From NCBI GenBank assembly GCA_964017195.1, contig OZ024895.1, positions 45,781,673 through 45,845,672 on the forward strand: a stretch of 64,000 nt of DNA, read 5' to 3'. The position numbers and the translations under genes are program-made. Every line of letters starts with the position of its first letter. Within the stretch, counting starts at the first letter, position 1. The DNA comes from Siderastrea radians (taxonomy: Eukaryota; Cnidaria; Anthozoa; Scleractinia; Rhizangiidae). Of this stretch, positions 12,617 through 28,810 are shown in pieces. A model generated the notes under the pieces. It was not told the origin of the DNA and did no database searches. It worked only from the letters and a program-made list of their open reading frames with translations.

Positions 12617-12805
12617 GTAGCCTGTCACGGGCTCTCAGATAGTAGGGTCGGCGCGAACAGCAAGGGAACGCGAAAACAATACGCGCGCGGGAGCCTGGGG
12701 AAAAAGGGGGCGGTGGCCGCTTATGGCGCGGCCTTGTCTCCTCAGCCCCCGCGCGTTTTTTAGCACTCGTTTTTCCCCACTATCTCCGAGCCTGGAACAG
12801 GCTAC
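12617..12805. mobile_element. GC-rich palindromic MITE
   Basis: Left arm GTAGCCTGTCACGGGCTC pairs with the right arm at 12779-12805 (GAGCCTGGAACAGGCTAC). The interior is unusually GC-rich (GCGCGCGGG, GGTGGCCGC). A related GC-rich fragment occurs around 14270-14370. No ORF. Confidence 0.6.
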
Positions 12806-13764
12806 CGAGTGGGCCTGGGGCTAAACAGTACCACTCAACACCGTCTAACATTGCTCAGTGATACTGAATCCGCGGTTGACCGAGGCCTCACAATGACTTC
12901 GATTGGGATAGTCGCCCAGTGAGATCGTGTTCTATTACCGGTCAATCATTGATTTGTTTGAAATGTTCAGTCGTCTCAGTAAAGGTCGTTGTCGGTTGAA
13001 GAAGTTCAACAACCAAACCAGAAATGAAAACATGCGAAACCCAGTGTAATCAACCAAAAACGGTTCATGTTAGTAGAACACGAACGAAGATTTCATCTAT
13101 TACTGAAGCCTTAAAACAACTGACCGTGAGTTAAGTGTGAGGACGAGTAGGAAAACGTTTAAAATATATCATGTTAAAACAGGCTATATTTAAAATTGTG
13201 TAGACTGCGAGCAGTCGCGGCTCCTTCAAGTAACTCGTGCGCAATACCTCAATAAGTGAGCCTAGTCGCAGGTTAAAAAATACGTAGTGATAAATAAAAA
13301 TGTGGGGGCCTTTCTTGCAGTCACCAAAGAAATCCTCAACTTTTGTGAGATCGAAATTCGTCATAGGCCTTATTTGAATGATATGTCACTCTGGTTGAGT
13401 CATATTTAGTCTATTTAGCCCATGGAAATGTTGTAAAGATGGTACAAGTGTGAAGTAGTAAAATAATGTGAAATTAAAGTTGTCTTTTTTCCTGACTGCT
13501 GTATTTGTGTGTGGGATTGTAATTGCATCCTGGCTGGAAAGATCTTAGAAATTCGTGTTGCAAAATATTAAAAACCATGAACAGGAAACAGGAAAGTGCT
13601 GATGACAGCTTTGAATAGTCAAACCGACGTATGGGTTTGCCTGTATTGGAGTGAAGTATGGTAATGTTAGTCCACTTTAAGGATGGTGCCTCTTTTTGTT
13701 ACTGCTCATACGTTCTGCGCATTTACTAATACAAAGGGCTATCAGAATCCAAAAACGAAATTGG

Positions 13765-13890
13765 GGCCAACCACGCATTTTTCAGAGATGAGCTTAAATT
13801 TGGAAAGAAATTGCCATACATTCTTTGTATTTTAGAGCTTTTTTAGAATTATGGTTGCTAAATTATCTCTGAAAAATGCGTGGTTGCCCA
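13765..13890. repeat. Inverted-repeat element
   Basis: GCCAACCACGCATTTTTCAG at the left pairs with CTGAAAAATGCGTGGTTGCC at the right. The arms are about 25 bp with roughly 75 bp between them. Looks like a short foldback element. Confidence 0.65.
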
Positions 13891-15539
13891 CATTTTGCTT
13901 TTCAGTTTCCAATCACCCTTCCTAGGATCTGCTCTTTTTTTCCCAGATTATGTATCCTGTTTGATTTACGATGGTAGGAATATGGAACTGTAGTTTATGT
14001 TCTCCGAGGGTTAAAATTTGAGAATGACAAAAAAAAAAAAAAAAACCGGAAAGGGAGGAATCGTGAGAAGAAGTCCTTTTTTCGGCATTCAGCCCACGCC
14101 CTCTCTCCCCCACCTACACCTTCTGTTCAGGATAGTGTTGAATGGAAATGTTGAACCGTTTGTTCGATGTCTTGCTGTTTAGCAAACAGTTGACTGCCAG
14201 TATCTCGCGGTGTTCGGTAAATCGGAGATCACCTCTCTCCTCCGCATAAACACCAGTGAAAGAAAAAAGAGGGAAGCGGGAGCGCTGGAGAGAGAAAACG
14301 GGAGCGCGGGGTCCCAGCCTCCGCGCGTTTCTACCCAGCGCGACTGTAGGAGGCCTCTGCGGAGGAGACAGGAACATCACGACTACATTTCGAGTAAGAC
14401 GACGTCAATACGAAATCATGTTACTAATAAAACGGCTGATTATGATGATGTATGTAAGCCCCTAGATTGTAAATGAGCCAATTAGAGTCTGAAGAAAGAA
14501 CGTGCTACTGACAAAATAAAAGATCGCAGGGAGAAGACTAAAAGAACTTGGGGAAGTTACCTCAAACTTCTTTGTTGAATAGAACTGGCTCTCCGGAACG
14601 AGAACAACTATTTACCGCCCACGAAGCCACCTAGTGATTAATTTGGCAGAAATGCCAAGATTTCCGCACAATCAAATCCCATCCAATTGCAATTGTGCAA
14701 TTGTGTTTCGACCTATTTATACGTGATTGCTCTGTTCGTACCAGGGACAACGAAGAAGCTAGAATAAACGAATTGAGAGAAGTTGACGCTTCTTTGTGAC
14801 AATGTAGTTGGGTGCCAAAACCACAGAACTTGCGGAAGTGCAAAACTAACTTCGTTAGTTTTCAGCAGTGAGCCGGAATTGACGTCATTTTCGTGGGCAT
14901 GTGGGTGGGCGAGTAACACGTCACGAACTCACGAAACCAACAACACACGTGAACTGTTTTTGATGTAGGAATGACAAATATTCGTTGTTTTGGAGGTAGC
15001 GTGCAGAGAAAAGGCAAACGGAGTGGAATATCATAAATAATTTATTAAATAAAAATATGTATTCTTTCTTACGATTCAATTGTTTTACGATATTTCAGAA
15101 ACAATTGAGTTTTGCAATTAGTCCGAAAGACAATATAATTAATTTGGTGCTTTGAAGGCACCCAGCGGACGAATGCATTATTTTCGTCTACAGTTTGCGT
15201 AATATCTGAAACCATCGTGAGCTGGTGTTGATTCTTGAAAGATAAACTGTGATGGAATGCCAATGGCGTTTTACTTTGTTTTCAGTTCATTAGCAACTGC
15301 ACGACCGTAAATAAACACTGACTTAGTCTGAGGTTATCATTAAAATAATCGCGGATTAAACGATCAAAACACAGCAAAGAACGCCAATAAAACTGATCCA
15401 GTGTCAAATATCGTCTGATTTCCGCTGTTGTTGTGCATGCTTGTCACAACGCAGTCGACCCTAAAGGCCACAACAACAATGCCTCTAGATCTCAAAGTGG
15501 CGTTCTTTGCATTCATAATTAAAAGCTGACAATCAAGGC

Positions 15540-17255
15540 TTAGCGTTTCTTTTTTCCTTTCTTCTTTCCCTGTCGCTGTGAGTCGTCGCCCTCGTGATTT
15601 GTGTCCAGCTTGAGAGCATGCCCAAGGTCCTTAATATGCTGGAACAACTTGTTTCTTGTGGAAAACGCAGCCTGACAGACATTACACTTGAATGCGTCCG
15701 TCGCAGTGTTGGTGCCCGCTTGAGCCGATTTTTTATTTGTTGCTGTCGATTTTCCTTTCTTATTCTCAGCCTTATTTAACTGTTCTGATTTTTTCAAATC
15801 CAAGTTCTCTTTATTTTGTCCCGTTTTTCCCAACGCAGACTCTGTCGGGCTGTCCTCAAGGTCATCCTTGCTTTCACTTTTTTCGCTTTCTTTTACGTCT
15901 GTGTTTTCCTCTGAATTGAGTTCTTCCTCACATCCTAACTCACTGTCAGCATCTTCGTTCTCTTTATTATCCGTTCTTTGACCTTCTTCTCTCAGGCTTC
16001 CTTCTAAGTCTGCTTCTCCAATCCCTGATAAAGCCCTCCCTCTCTCGTGCAGTACCTTGACTTTGTACCGATTATTGCCCTTGATTCTCATAGTAGACAG
16101 TTCAACGGAGTCCATCAGAGTCAACTCTCCTACGCTCACAAAATCATCAGTATTCTCATCTACACTGTACCGTCCCTTATTCAGGTAATCAGCTTCCGGT
16201 AACATATCATACGGTTCATTTTCGTCCACAAAATCGGACGCGAGACTCTCTACTTGTTCGTCCGCCATTTCACGTTTAATAGCAGCAACGTTATCCTTAT
16301 GTTTTCTAGACTTCTCGTGATTAACAAGCGCCTTCTCTGTTTTGAAAGCTTTATCACAAGCTACGCAATAATACTGCTCATCTTCCTCGTCCTCTGATTG
16401 GCTGTCGGTGGCGACATTGTCCTTGCCGAACACACTATCCAATTGTGCATTCATTTGAGCCAAGTCCTCCTCCAGCCCAGACAGAGAGGCCCAGCTTTCT
16501 TCTTTGTACTCCTCAAACATCTTCTCTCGTTCTCTCAAAGCTTCCAGCCGTTTTTGCTCTGTTATTTTCTTTCTTTCTTCATCTTTCTCTTTTAACAGCT
16601 CAAGGTACGCCTTGACTCGTTTGTCTCGTTTGCGAACAAACTTCACCAGGGCGCGAACCTCTTCGTTTCTCTCCTTCTTAGCCGCATCTCGTATTTTCTT
16701 GTTATCTTTCTCCATCAGCCGTTGTACTCTACGGTTGGGCGCATCTCTGAGGTCGTATTTATCCAACCAAACATAAGATTTCGGCGTCGAGTAGCTCTGC
16801 CAGTAAGCATAAAAAGGTTGCACTACTTCTTCATAATCACTTGACGATGTCCCAAACTCGGGTACTTCCAGATCTTTATCAGTAGCAAATTCAGCATCTT
16901 CTTCAGCTATAATTCTAAAAACGTTAGAATAAACTGCATAAAATCCCTGTTCATCGTCTCCATAGCTACAGTAAACAGAGGCACTGAAATACTTCATCAA
17001 GTTTATACTGTTATCCACATAATCGTCGCCTCCTCGGATAATTCGCTCGCGATGTTTATCATACCATGCTCGTTCTTGTGGGTCAATGAGTACTTCATAA
17101 GCTTGCTGGATCTCCGTAAAGATCTTTGTACTCTCCTCCGAGTTATCGTTTTTATCCGGGTGCCATTTTAAGGCAAGCTTCCTGTAAGATTTCTTTATCT
17201 GATCATCACTAGCGTCTCTTTCGAGTTCTAACACTTCATAACAGCACCGCGGCAT
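15540..17255 (-). CDS. DNAJC21: DNAJC21 (Jjj1-type J protein of 60S ribosome maturation)
   Basis: Co-chaperone that stimulates Hsp70 ATPase during late cytoplasmic maturation of the 60S subunit (yeast Jjj1, recycling of Arx1). 571 residues in one uninterrupted exon. J domain at about 3-68 with HPD at 32-34 (ALKWHPDKN), then YGDDEQGFYAVYSNVFRIIA and HPFYAYWQSY-like blocks (VQPFYAYWQS) typical of this family. A long charged coiled coil follows (KKIRDAAKKERNEEVRALVK). First C2H2 finger near 293-317 (CVACDKAFKTEKALVNHEKS), an acidic low-complexity stretch, and a second C2H2 finger near 521-545 (CNVCQAAFSTRNKLFQHIKD). Ends in a basic KKKGKKKR tail. An in-frame Met 7 codons upstream is possible; MPRCCYEVLE was chosen because it fits the usual J-domain start. 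Human is 531-576 aa. Confidence 0.95.
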   Translation of the reverse strand: MPRCCYEVLELERDASDDQIKKSYRKLALKWHPDKNDNSEESTKIFTEIQQAYEVLIDPQERAWYDKHRERIIRGGDDYVDNSINLMKYFSASVYCSYGDDEQGFYAVYSNVFRIIAEEDAEFATDKDLEVPEFGTSSSDYEEVVQPFYAYWQSYSTPKSYVWLDKYDLRDAPNRRVQRLMEKDNKKIRDAAKKERNEEVRALVKFVRKRDKRVKAYLELLKEKDEERKKITEQKRLEALREREKMFEEYKEESWASLSGLEEDLAQMNAQLDSVFGKDNVATDSQSEDEEDEQYYCVACDKAFKTEKALVNHEKSRKHKDNVAAIKREMADEQVESLASDFVDENEPYDMLPEADYLNKGRYSVDENTDDFVSVGELTLMDSVELSTMRIKGNNRYKVKVLHERGRALSGIGEADLEGSLREEGQRTDNKENEDADSELGCEEELNSEENTDVKESEKSESKDDLEDSPTESALGKTGQNKENLDLKKSEQLNKAENKKGKSTATNKKSAQAGTNTATDAFKCNVCQAAFSTRNKLFQHIKDLGHALKLDTNHEGDDSQRQGKKKGKKKR

Positions 17256-17404
17256 TTTCAGCAAACTCAGCCACACAGGCCAGGCAGCAAAACGTTATTT
17301 ACCTTCCCAATATTACAGTACTAGCGAATAAACTTTCGTGGAAATTCCTCATAACACTTCAGACCAGCTCTTCAGACCACGTTTTCGCCACATGGTGAAA
17401 CAAC
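17256..17404. promoter_or_regulatory. Shared divergent promoter DNAJC21 / CFAP97D
   Basis: Only 149 bp separate the DNAJC21 start from the upstream CFAP97D start at 17405 (327 bp from the alternative start at 17583). Both genes must use this stretch. No TATA box is evident. Inferred from geometry. Confidence 0.55.
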
Positions 17405-17582
17405 ATGGCGGACAGGTGAGTGCGCATGCTGAAGTAACCGCTGGTCAAATTGCTCGTCGACGTAAGGACAAAGGTTGCCACGCAACGAGCTACGCGAGAT
17501 AGCCACGGGCAAACTGTCTCTCCACTTCAAGATATTGTTGTTCTTCTGTGTGTTTGATTTCTCTTGTTAATTTACAATCAAC

Positions 17583-21903
<4,321 letters not shown>

Positions 21904-22537
21904 GACTACAGCTTTAATTTAAAAAACATTTGAGTGCAATGGACAAAGCTATTATTTTATAATGCTATTTTCGGCAAATTTGTAAATAAGATTTTTATCA
22001 GAGTGATAATTTAAACTTGTACTTTTATTACAAAGCTTGGTCTTTTTTGTTTATTTGTCTTTACAGTGAAGGGCAAAGTCAGAACTTTCTTTCAGGGTTT
22101 TTCCCATCTTTCATGTAAACTTTTATATCTCAAGAACGGTTTTTAATAATTATATAGTCCATACTGTTTTGTCAAAAACATTTAAGTTTTTGTTTTCTTT
22201 TATTCTTTATCCTTATTAAAAACTGGACTTAGTACCTTCTATCTTTATCAGATACCAGTGTGAAAAGTTAAATTGTTTTAAATAACTGCTTTTGCTAGAG
22301 TGTGACTGCGAATGCCAGATGGCTAAAAATAAATTAAAGTGTGAACAAACTACCACAGAATCTGTGTATTTGTTTTTTTAGTAGAAATTCTCTGCATTCT
22401 TTTTTCAAGGCTCTGGTGATTAACAAACTCCCATCGGCTTGATTGTAAGGCCTGGAGGACACATATGACATACATTTCATATATTGCCTTGGCTTCATCC
22501 AAAGCTTGATGAAGCTCATACAGAATTGGAGACAAAT

Positions 22538-23024
22538 GTTATACCGTCTGGCACTAAATTTTTGCTGGTTCTAATTTTTGCGATTTTTGCAAGTTTTTTT
22601 GCAGTCTGCAAAAAGAAGTTTCCGCAAAATAAAACTACCGCAACTTTTTTTTCTGCAAAAATTTACTCCACTGTAGAAATTACATACAAAAATACTGGTT
22701 TGAAGGAGAAAATGCTATAGATAACTCGGTGGATAATACATCAGGTAGTACTCTAGTTGTCGATCCATTGAAAAAGAGTGACACAGATTAATCTCTTTTA
22801 CACTTGCATTTTGTTATATCCGTCTTTGTTTTGCACGTAATCAAGCTAAAAACGAAAATGCTATGAGTTCTATTTTAACTTGACTTCCAGAAAATCTCAA
22901 AAATTAATCCCCAGCAAGAAAAACAAGTCTTTTCCGATCGCAAAAATTAGTTCCCGCAAAACACAAAAAATCGCCAATCTGCAAAATTAAACTCCCGTAA
23001 AAATTTAGTGCCACATGGTATAAC
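22538..23024. mobile_element. MITE with GTTATACC...GGCACTAAATTTTT inverted termini
   Basis: The left end GTTATACCGTCTGGCACTAA is matched by the inverted right end GTTATACCATGTGGCACTAA, and both continue ATTTTT. The interior is rich in GCAAAAAT / ATTTTTGC motifs. About 490 bp. It lies downstream of the CFAP97D poly(A) signal. Confidence 0.75.
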
Positions 23025-23076
23025 TTCCATTTCAGTGTAGCTGGAATGAAATGTTTGTCCCGAAGAGCTCAAAATG

Positions 23077-23295
23077 TTAACCCTTTAATTAATAAGCCCT
23101 TCTAGCGATGAACATCTAATTTCTCCTTACAATATCAGTACTTGATTAAACATTCAAGACAATACAGGGAATGATCACCAAAGATACAATGTCTTGATGT
23201 TTAAGCAAATTCTCCCAATTAGCACCATAATCCCATGTGTGGAAAACAGTGAGGCGAGTATACCTGCTGATATTGGGGCTTTACAAAGGTTTTAA
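23077..23295 (+). mobile_element. TTAA-target MITE, family A, copy 2
   Basis: Starts TTAACCCTTTAATTAATAAG and ends GGGGCTTTACAAAGGTTTTAA, with the family interior CATCTAATTTCTCCTTACAA and GATCACCAAAGATA. Confidence 0.8.
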
Positions 23296-23584
23296 AAGGG
23301 ATCCCAGAAAATTAGAAAAAAAGGACACAGTACAACAAGAACACTAGAACATCATTCATCTTCCGTGGTGCTGAGTTTACTTCACTTCTACAATACACTT
23401 CTTTCACTTCTGATTTTAATACAGCGAAGTCATTGTTGAACTGGGTGTCTAACTACAGGCCAAGTGTATCATTTCTGCAGCTTTCAATAACATCACCTCT
23501 GAAGATGAAATGTCAAACACCTGTTGCATTTTATGTCTGATATAAATACCATACAATATGGCATCAATCACCAAAACATGTTGT

Positions 23585-23799
23585 TTAACCCTTTCACTCC
23601 CAGAGTAAACTATGGCAGACAAACTATGGGGGTTTAAACTTTTGAGTCTGTGGATGAAATCCTGTGGTGTGACCATTCAAATGAAACCTCGTCAGCAGTA
23701 CGTTGGCATGGTACTATTTATATTTAAGTATTTTACAAAATGAAATTTGGGATTTGTCTTGAATTTTGATTATAGGCACTCTTGGGAGTAAAATGGTCA
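23585..23799. mobile_element. TTAA-target MITE, family B, copy 2
   Basis: Starts TTTAACCCTTTCACTCCCAG and ends CACTCTTGGGAGTAAAATGG. The interior GAGTCTGTGGATGAAATCCT matches copy 1 and the array at 58560. The right TTAA is mutated to TCAA. Confidence 0.75.
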
Positions 23800-25308
23800 A
23801 GTGTTGCAATTCAGAGTTGACCAGTGTGCTAATGAAATGCATAGTGAGGTGGGTTATTTATTCAAGTCACATATTCACATCTTGCTCCAGTAAACTTGGA
23901 AGGCTTTGATATTTGGGGAGTCAAATAGTCATTTAAAATAATCAACGCTCATGTCAGCAATATACAATAATTTGTAAAGAATGATTTTACAAGATCAAAA
24001 TTTGCAATAAATGTTACAACTTGCATCAATGTACACAATAAAACAACCAACCTAAAGTCAATGAATCATTTTGCTGCACATAGTGTGAAACACCAGGGCT
24101 GCAAAAGCTTAGGTCAAAAATAAGAGAGTGAGAAAATGGCATGTTATACAATTTAACATACGAAAAAATGCACAGCAAATTAAAAAGTGTTTGATAAAAC
24201 GAGAAAAGAACTTAGCAGAGAATTCTGGCTTTTACCAAGCAAGACTGTTGAAAATAAATTCTTGTTATCGCTTAGTATGTTAAATTTTAAATGGTCCACA
24301 GCTCTTTCCAGTCAGTATCATTTTGGCAACAAATAAAATAGAGAATTATAACAGTCCTAACTGAACCATGCACTGCCTGAGTTGAACATCGTGTGTCACT
24401 TTGTTTTAATTAGTACCTGGTAATGGATTTAAAAAAGGATCCACACCCATAAAAAAGGTTTCTGGTAACAAAACCAGGTCAAGCCTTTCAAAATTTCAGA
24501 CAAAAACACTTTTATATTTGATTCCTCCTCCCATACCAAACCTTAATTAAACCACTGACTGAGGTAAAGGAACAATCCCAGTTCTTTTGCTTTGTTGCAC
24601 TCAGCTTGAAAATAATACTCACGGTTTCACCTGTGCCACCACTACAACTGGTTTGCTAGGCAAACATGTGGCTTTCTGGCTGTTTTAGTTGATTAAAAGT
24701 CAAAATGTGGTTTGGTTGGTGGAATTACTGTGATTCCAAATTAGTATTTGGACTGAAATTGTTATTTTTCTGGTGTCTATGCACCTTTTGTGTCTATAGT
24801 CAGTAGTTTGCCTCTTTGTAAAGCTGAAAGTGAATTTGTTGAAGCTGCCTTGGAATTTGAAGGTTGTTCAATGATATTAAGAAGAAAACGAAACAAAAAT
24901 GGGCTCACAACAACAGTAAACCTTGTAGGACCGGAGAATCAAATTCAGAGACTCTGAATTACAAGTTTGACACACTATAGCTACTCACGAGATAAATTAT
25001 AAATATTGGGAAATTCACACTATGTATTACAAACGTTGCTTAAATCTCAGAGATCTGGAAAGGACCTCAACCATCTTACCAAGGAAGAGTGGATGAAAGC
25101 TGAACCTGAAGCCACAAAATACAGTCCTTTTACCCCGACTTCACCAAAAAGCAGTTATGTTGGAATGATAAATCATAATTATATATACACTATACACAAA
25201 CCCTTCATGTTTTGTTAACGTATCATTACAGAAATTTTAGATACTAAGTTAAACTCTTCTAAAATGGTAAAACTTTGCAAGTTTCTGTTCAAGAAACAGA
25301 TCTTCTTC
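23800..25308. other. Intergenic region / EMSY 3' flank
   Basis: AT-rich sequence with no recognised gene or clear repeat. It should contain the EMSY 3' UTR on the minus strand. Short open frames (for example 25006-25218) show no domain. Confidence 0.4.
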
Positions 25309-28300
25309 TCATGTGGATGACTCAGACTTAGATGCAACTCTTGGCTTCTTTGCAGGAGAAACATGACACTAAAAAAAATAAAAATAAATAAATAAAAACA
25401 AGATTTTAGGTGATGCCATTGATAAAGAAACAACTGACAATAATTAAAAAATGGTGTGTAGGGGGGGCGGGGGGGAGGTAACCTCACAGTGAAGCACCTC
25501 AACAGTGTTCCAGATAAGAGATGGGTCTCAGGTCAGTGACCCGATAGAGAAGGCTACCTGACCCGACAAATGAAACGAAAAATATACCATATATATAAAA
25601 TCTATGGCATTTGATTAGCTTCTTTCCCGTTTGAGTGGCACGCGTGGGAAAAGACACAGCCTCGTACCCCTATCGTCAACTTTACGGTATAAGGCTTTTT
25701 CATTTTTCCTTGAATTAAGTTCGCCTGCATGGTGCTAGTCTTGTCTTTTTAACGTTTCTCTGTACTTCAGTCCGTTTACTGCCTTTCTCTTGCTTTCTTT
25801 AACCTTGTTCTGTGCACTAGTTCACCTGTACAGAGTAGTCTTTTTTCTCTTCTCCGTATGCTAGTTCCTTTGTCATTGTTAGTTTTGTCTTTTTAACGTT
25901 TTCCTTACGACAGTTCATTTGTACTGTGTTAGTCTTGTCTTTTTACAACCTTTCACCGTACGCTCGTTCATTTGTAAGTTGTTAGTCTTAATTGTCTTTT
26001 CAACCTTTGTCCGTACACTACATACGGTTTCGCACCTAACACCGTTCTTACAGTGTTAGGTTTGTCTTTTAAAAGTTTCTTCCTACATTGATTCTTTCTT
26101 GCGGTGCTCATCTTGTCTCCTTTACGTGTTTCCGTGCGTTGCTTTGTTATCCAGTGTTAGTCTCGTAGTTACGTTTCACTGTAACAGCTAGTTTGTTCGT
26201 ACAGTATTTAGTCTTTTCAACATTTCTCCCTATGCTAGTTGACTCGTACAGTGTTAGTTTGTATTTGCAACATTTTCCTGTATGCTAGTTCGTACAGTGC
26301 TAGTCTCGTCTTTTCAATGTTTCTTCGTATGCTAGTTCGTTCGTACAGAGTTAGTCTTGTAATTTCAATGTTCAGTCTCTGTATGCTGTTTTAGTCATGT
26401 CCTTTTTACGTTTCTCTGTAAGATAGGAGTTGTTCGTATGATATTAGTCGTCTCTTTAACCATCCATCAGTTTGTTCGTACTGTGTTAGTCTTATCTTTT
26501 CAACATTTATCTGTACCTAACAGTTCACCTTTTTTTATTTTTCTCCATCTGTCAGTTTGTTCGTATAGTGATTGAGTCTTCATGTCTTTTCAATGTTTCT
26601 TTGTAACTAGTTCGTTTGTACAATTTTAGGGGGAAAAAGGATTTCTCCACCTGTATTTTTGTTTATACAGTGTTAGTCTTACCCTTTTTATGTTTCTCTG
26701 TACCGTCCGTTTGTTGATAATACAACTTTGTTAGTCTTATTTTTTGCATGTTTCTCTGTACGTCAACTATTTGTTCGAACCGTATTAGGCTTGTTTCAAA
26801 TGGTGGACACGTGCTGACTAGTGTGTCATTTTGTACGGTTTTGTTTTTGTGTTTAGGAACTCGGGCTTTGTTTCAGCGTGCCATAAAGACAAAGAAGAAA
26901 TTTAATAATTAAAATTATAAGGCGTCCCATTTGAGACAACAGTTACCACCCTAACAAGGCCACTGCCCGCCAAGTTGGTGAAACCTTCGGATGGTTTTCA
27001 TTACCCCTTGTGTAAAAAACTTAACTGGAACACTGCTCAAGTTGCCAAAAAAAAGGAACAACTGAAATATTTAACCCTTTAAGCCCCAGAAGTGATGAGC
27101 ATCTAATTTCTCCGTACATTATCACTACTTGGTCAAACATGCTGGTCATGAGAATTACAGTCAAAATACTCAGCGCATTCCCCTCATCATTTAGGAATGA
27201 TTTTCATTAATCGGGAACGGATTGCACTATTGGAATCAAAATTCTATTTTTAAATTGAAGATTGAAATGTTCCAACAGTAGACTCATTCGAAGTAACGAA
27301 TGTTGATTGGATTGTTACTTACATAAGCCAAAATTTCACACGCAAAATACGAAACCGTTGGCGGCTGTTGGTTTCAGTCGGTTTGACATTACAGGGAATT
27401 TTTCTCAATTTTCAGAAACATTTGTTGTGTATTGACAGCACTCTTGTTTTTAAGAAATTATTCTTTACAGTTTTACAACAACAGACTGCTTTTTTACCTG
27501 GAAAAGTGCCTGCAATTAATGTTTTGTTGAGCAAACACAAATCAGGCCAGACACGTCACTCCGCCAACAGTCTGCTACTTGCACGTGAACATTCACCAGA
27601 TGTCAATAATAAACCAATCAGCATTCCTTATCTGGAACAAGGCTACCGTTGGAACATTACAATATTCAATTTGAATAAGAAAGTCGATTCCGCAATCCAT
27701 CCCCGATGAATGAAAGTAGTCCCAAATAATAAGCGGAATGCGCTGAGTATTTCGACTGTAAGGATGTTATCACTAAAAGACAAATTCGCACTGAGTCTTT
27801 TTGCACTGAGTATTTCGACTGTAAGGACGTTATCACCAAAAGACAAATGTCTTTCACGCTGAGTCTTTTTGCACTGAGTATTTCAACTGTAAGGATGTTA
27901 TCACCAAAAGACAAATGTCTTGATTTTTAGGCAAATTCTCCCAAGCAGTACCACAAGAAATGTATGGAAACATTGAGGAGAATATGCATGTTGATACTGG
28001 GGCTTAAAGGGTTAATGCTGAGGTTTGAGACGACCAGGGTCCTTTGGATTTGATTAATTGTCATTTTTGGGATTGCGAAATTTTTTTTTTTCATGTTACC
28101 TTTTCCCACCTCTCCAACATTTTCGCATACTCTGTTTCATAGAACTTGAAGACTTCCTCACAATCCTTTAAATCACAAAAGAAAAAAACCTAAAAACTTT
28201 TGACTAATGGCAGGCAAATGAACATCAACGCTTTTCTGAAGTCTTAATTTCCTTAAGAAGATGTCAGATGGGACTGATCAAAGTTATAATTAGTGACCAT

Positions 28301-28726
28301 CTTTCACAGTGAAAACCACAAAGTGAGAATCTATTGGAAAAGTGTTTACATGCACTTCAGGACAGAAAGATTGAAACATTGCACGTTCAGAGGACTGAAA
28401 GAGGTTCTTTACATAAATTTGTTAATATTTTTAAATTAATAACGTATAATATTACAGAAGTTTTGACTGTAAATGTTTAATTTTTAGCACTGAGTTGTGA
28501 ATGTCAATTTTATCTCTATTTACTTATTTGTTTATTCTAATCAATTGTTACCTACCAGTATTTGTTTAATATATATTTATTGAGGACCTCCCTGAGAACC
28601 ACATTCAGAAACAAAGGCAACCTGACTAAATATTACTATGATGATGAGTATTTGTTTATATATTTATTGAGGACCTCCCTGAAAACCACATTCAGAAACA
28701 AAGGCAACCTGACTAAATATTACCAA

Positions 28727-28810
<84 letters not shown>

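Larger units (their letters stand above)
12454..15040. other. Intergenic region between AP-1 sigma and DNAJC21
   Basis: No gene recognised. It holds the GC-rich MITE (12617-12805), the inverted-repeat element at 13765-13890 and a poly(A/T) run at 14028-14045. A CRE-like GACGTCA stands near 14881. Short open frames around 13922-14476 show no recognisable domain. A minus-strand poly(A) signal for DNAJC21 stands at 15041-15046. Confidence 0.5.
27071..28015 (+). mobile_element. TTAA-target MITE, family A, copy 3, split by an insertion
   Basis: Left part 27071-27157 starts TTAACCCTTTAAGCCCC. The right part 27900-28015 ends GGGGCTTAAAGGGTTAA. Between them lie a 601-bp Tc1/mariner-like element and a short tandem array. 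In the last EMSY intron. Confidence 0.85.

Noticed and set aside
14210..14476. GC-rich open frames near 14.2-14.5 kb as a gene
   Set aside because: Composition resembles the GC-rich repeat at 12617-12805; overlapping frames on both strands and no domain.
22334..22535. Short minus-strand frames (ELHQALDEAKAIYEMYVICV) as a small gene
   Set aside because: The peptide looks protein-like, but no splice partners, domain or neighbouring exon was found. It overlaps the CFAP97D poly(A) region.
27368..27709. 113-residue frame as a transposase fragment
   Set aside because: It falls within the mariner-type MITE but shows no DDE/D motif or recognisable helix-turn-helix; probably chance.
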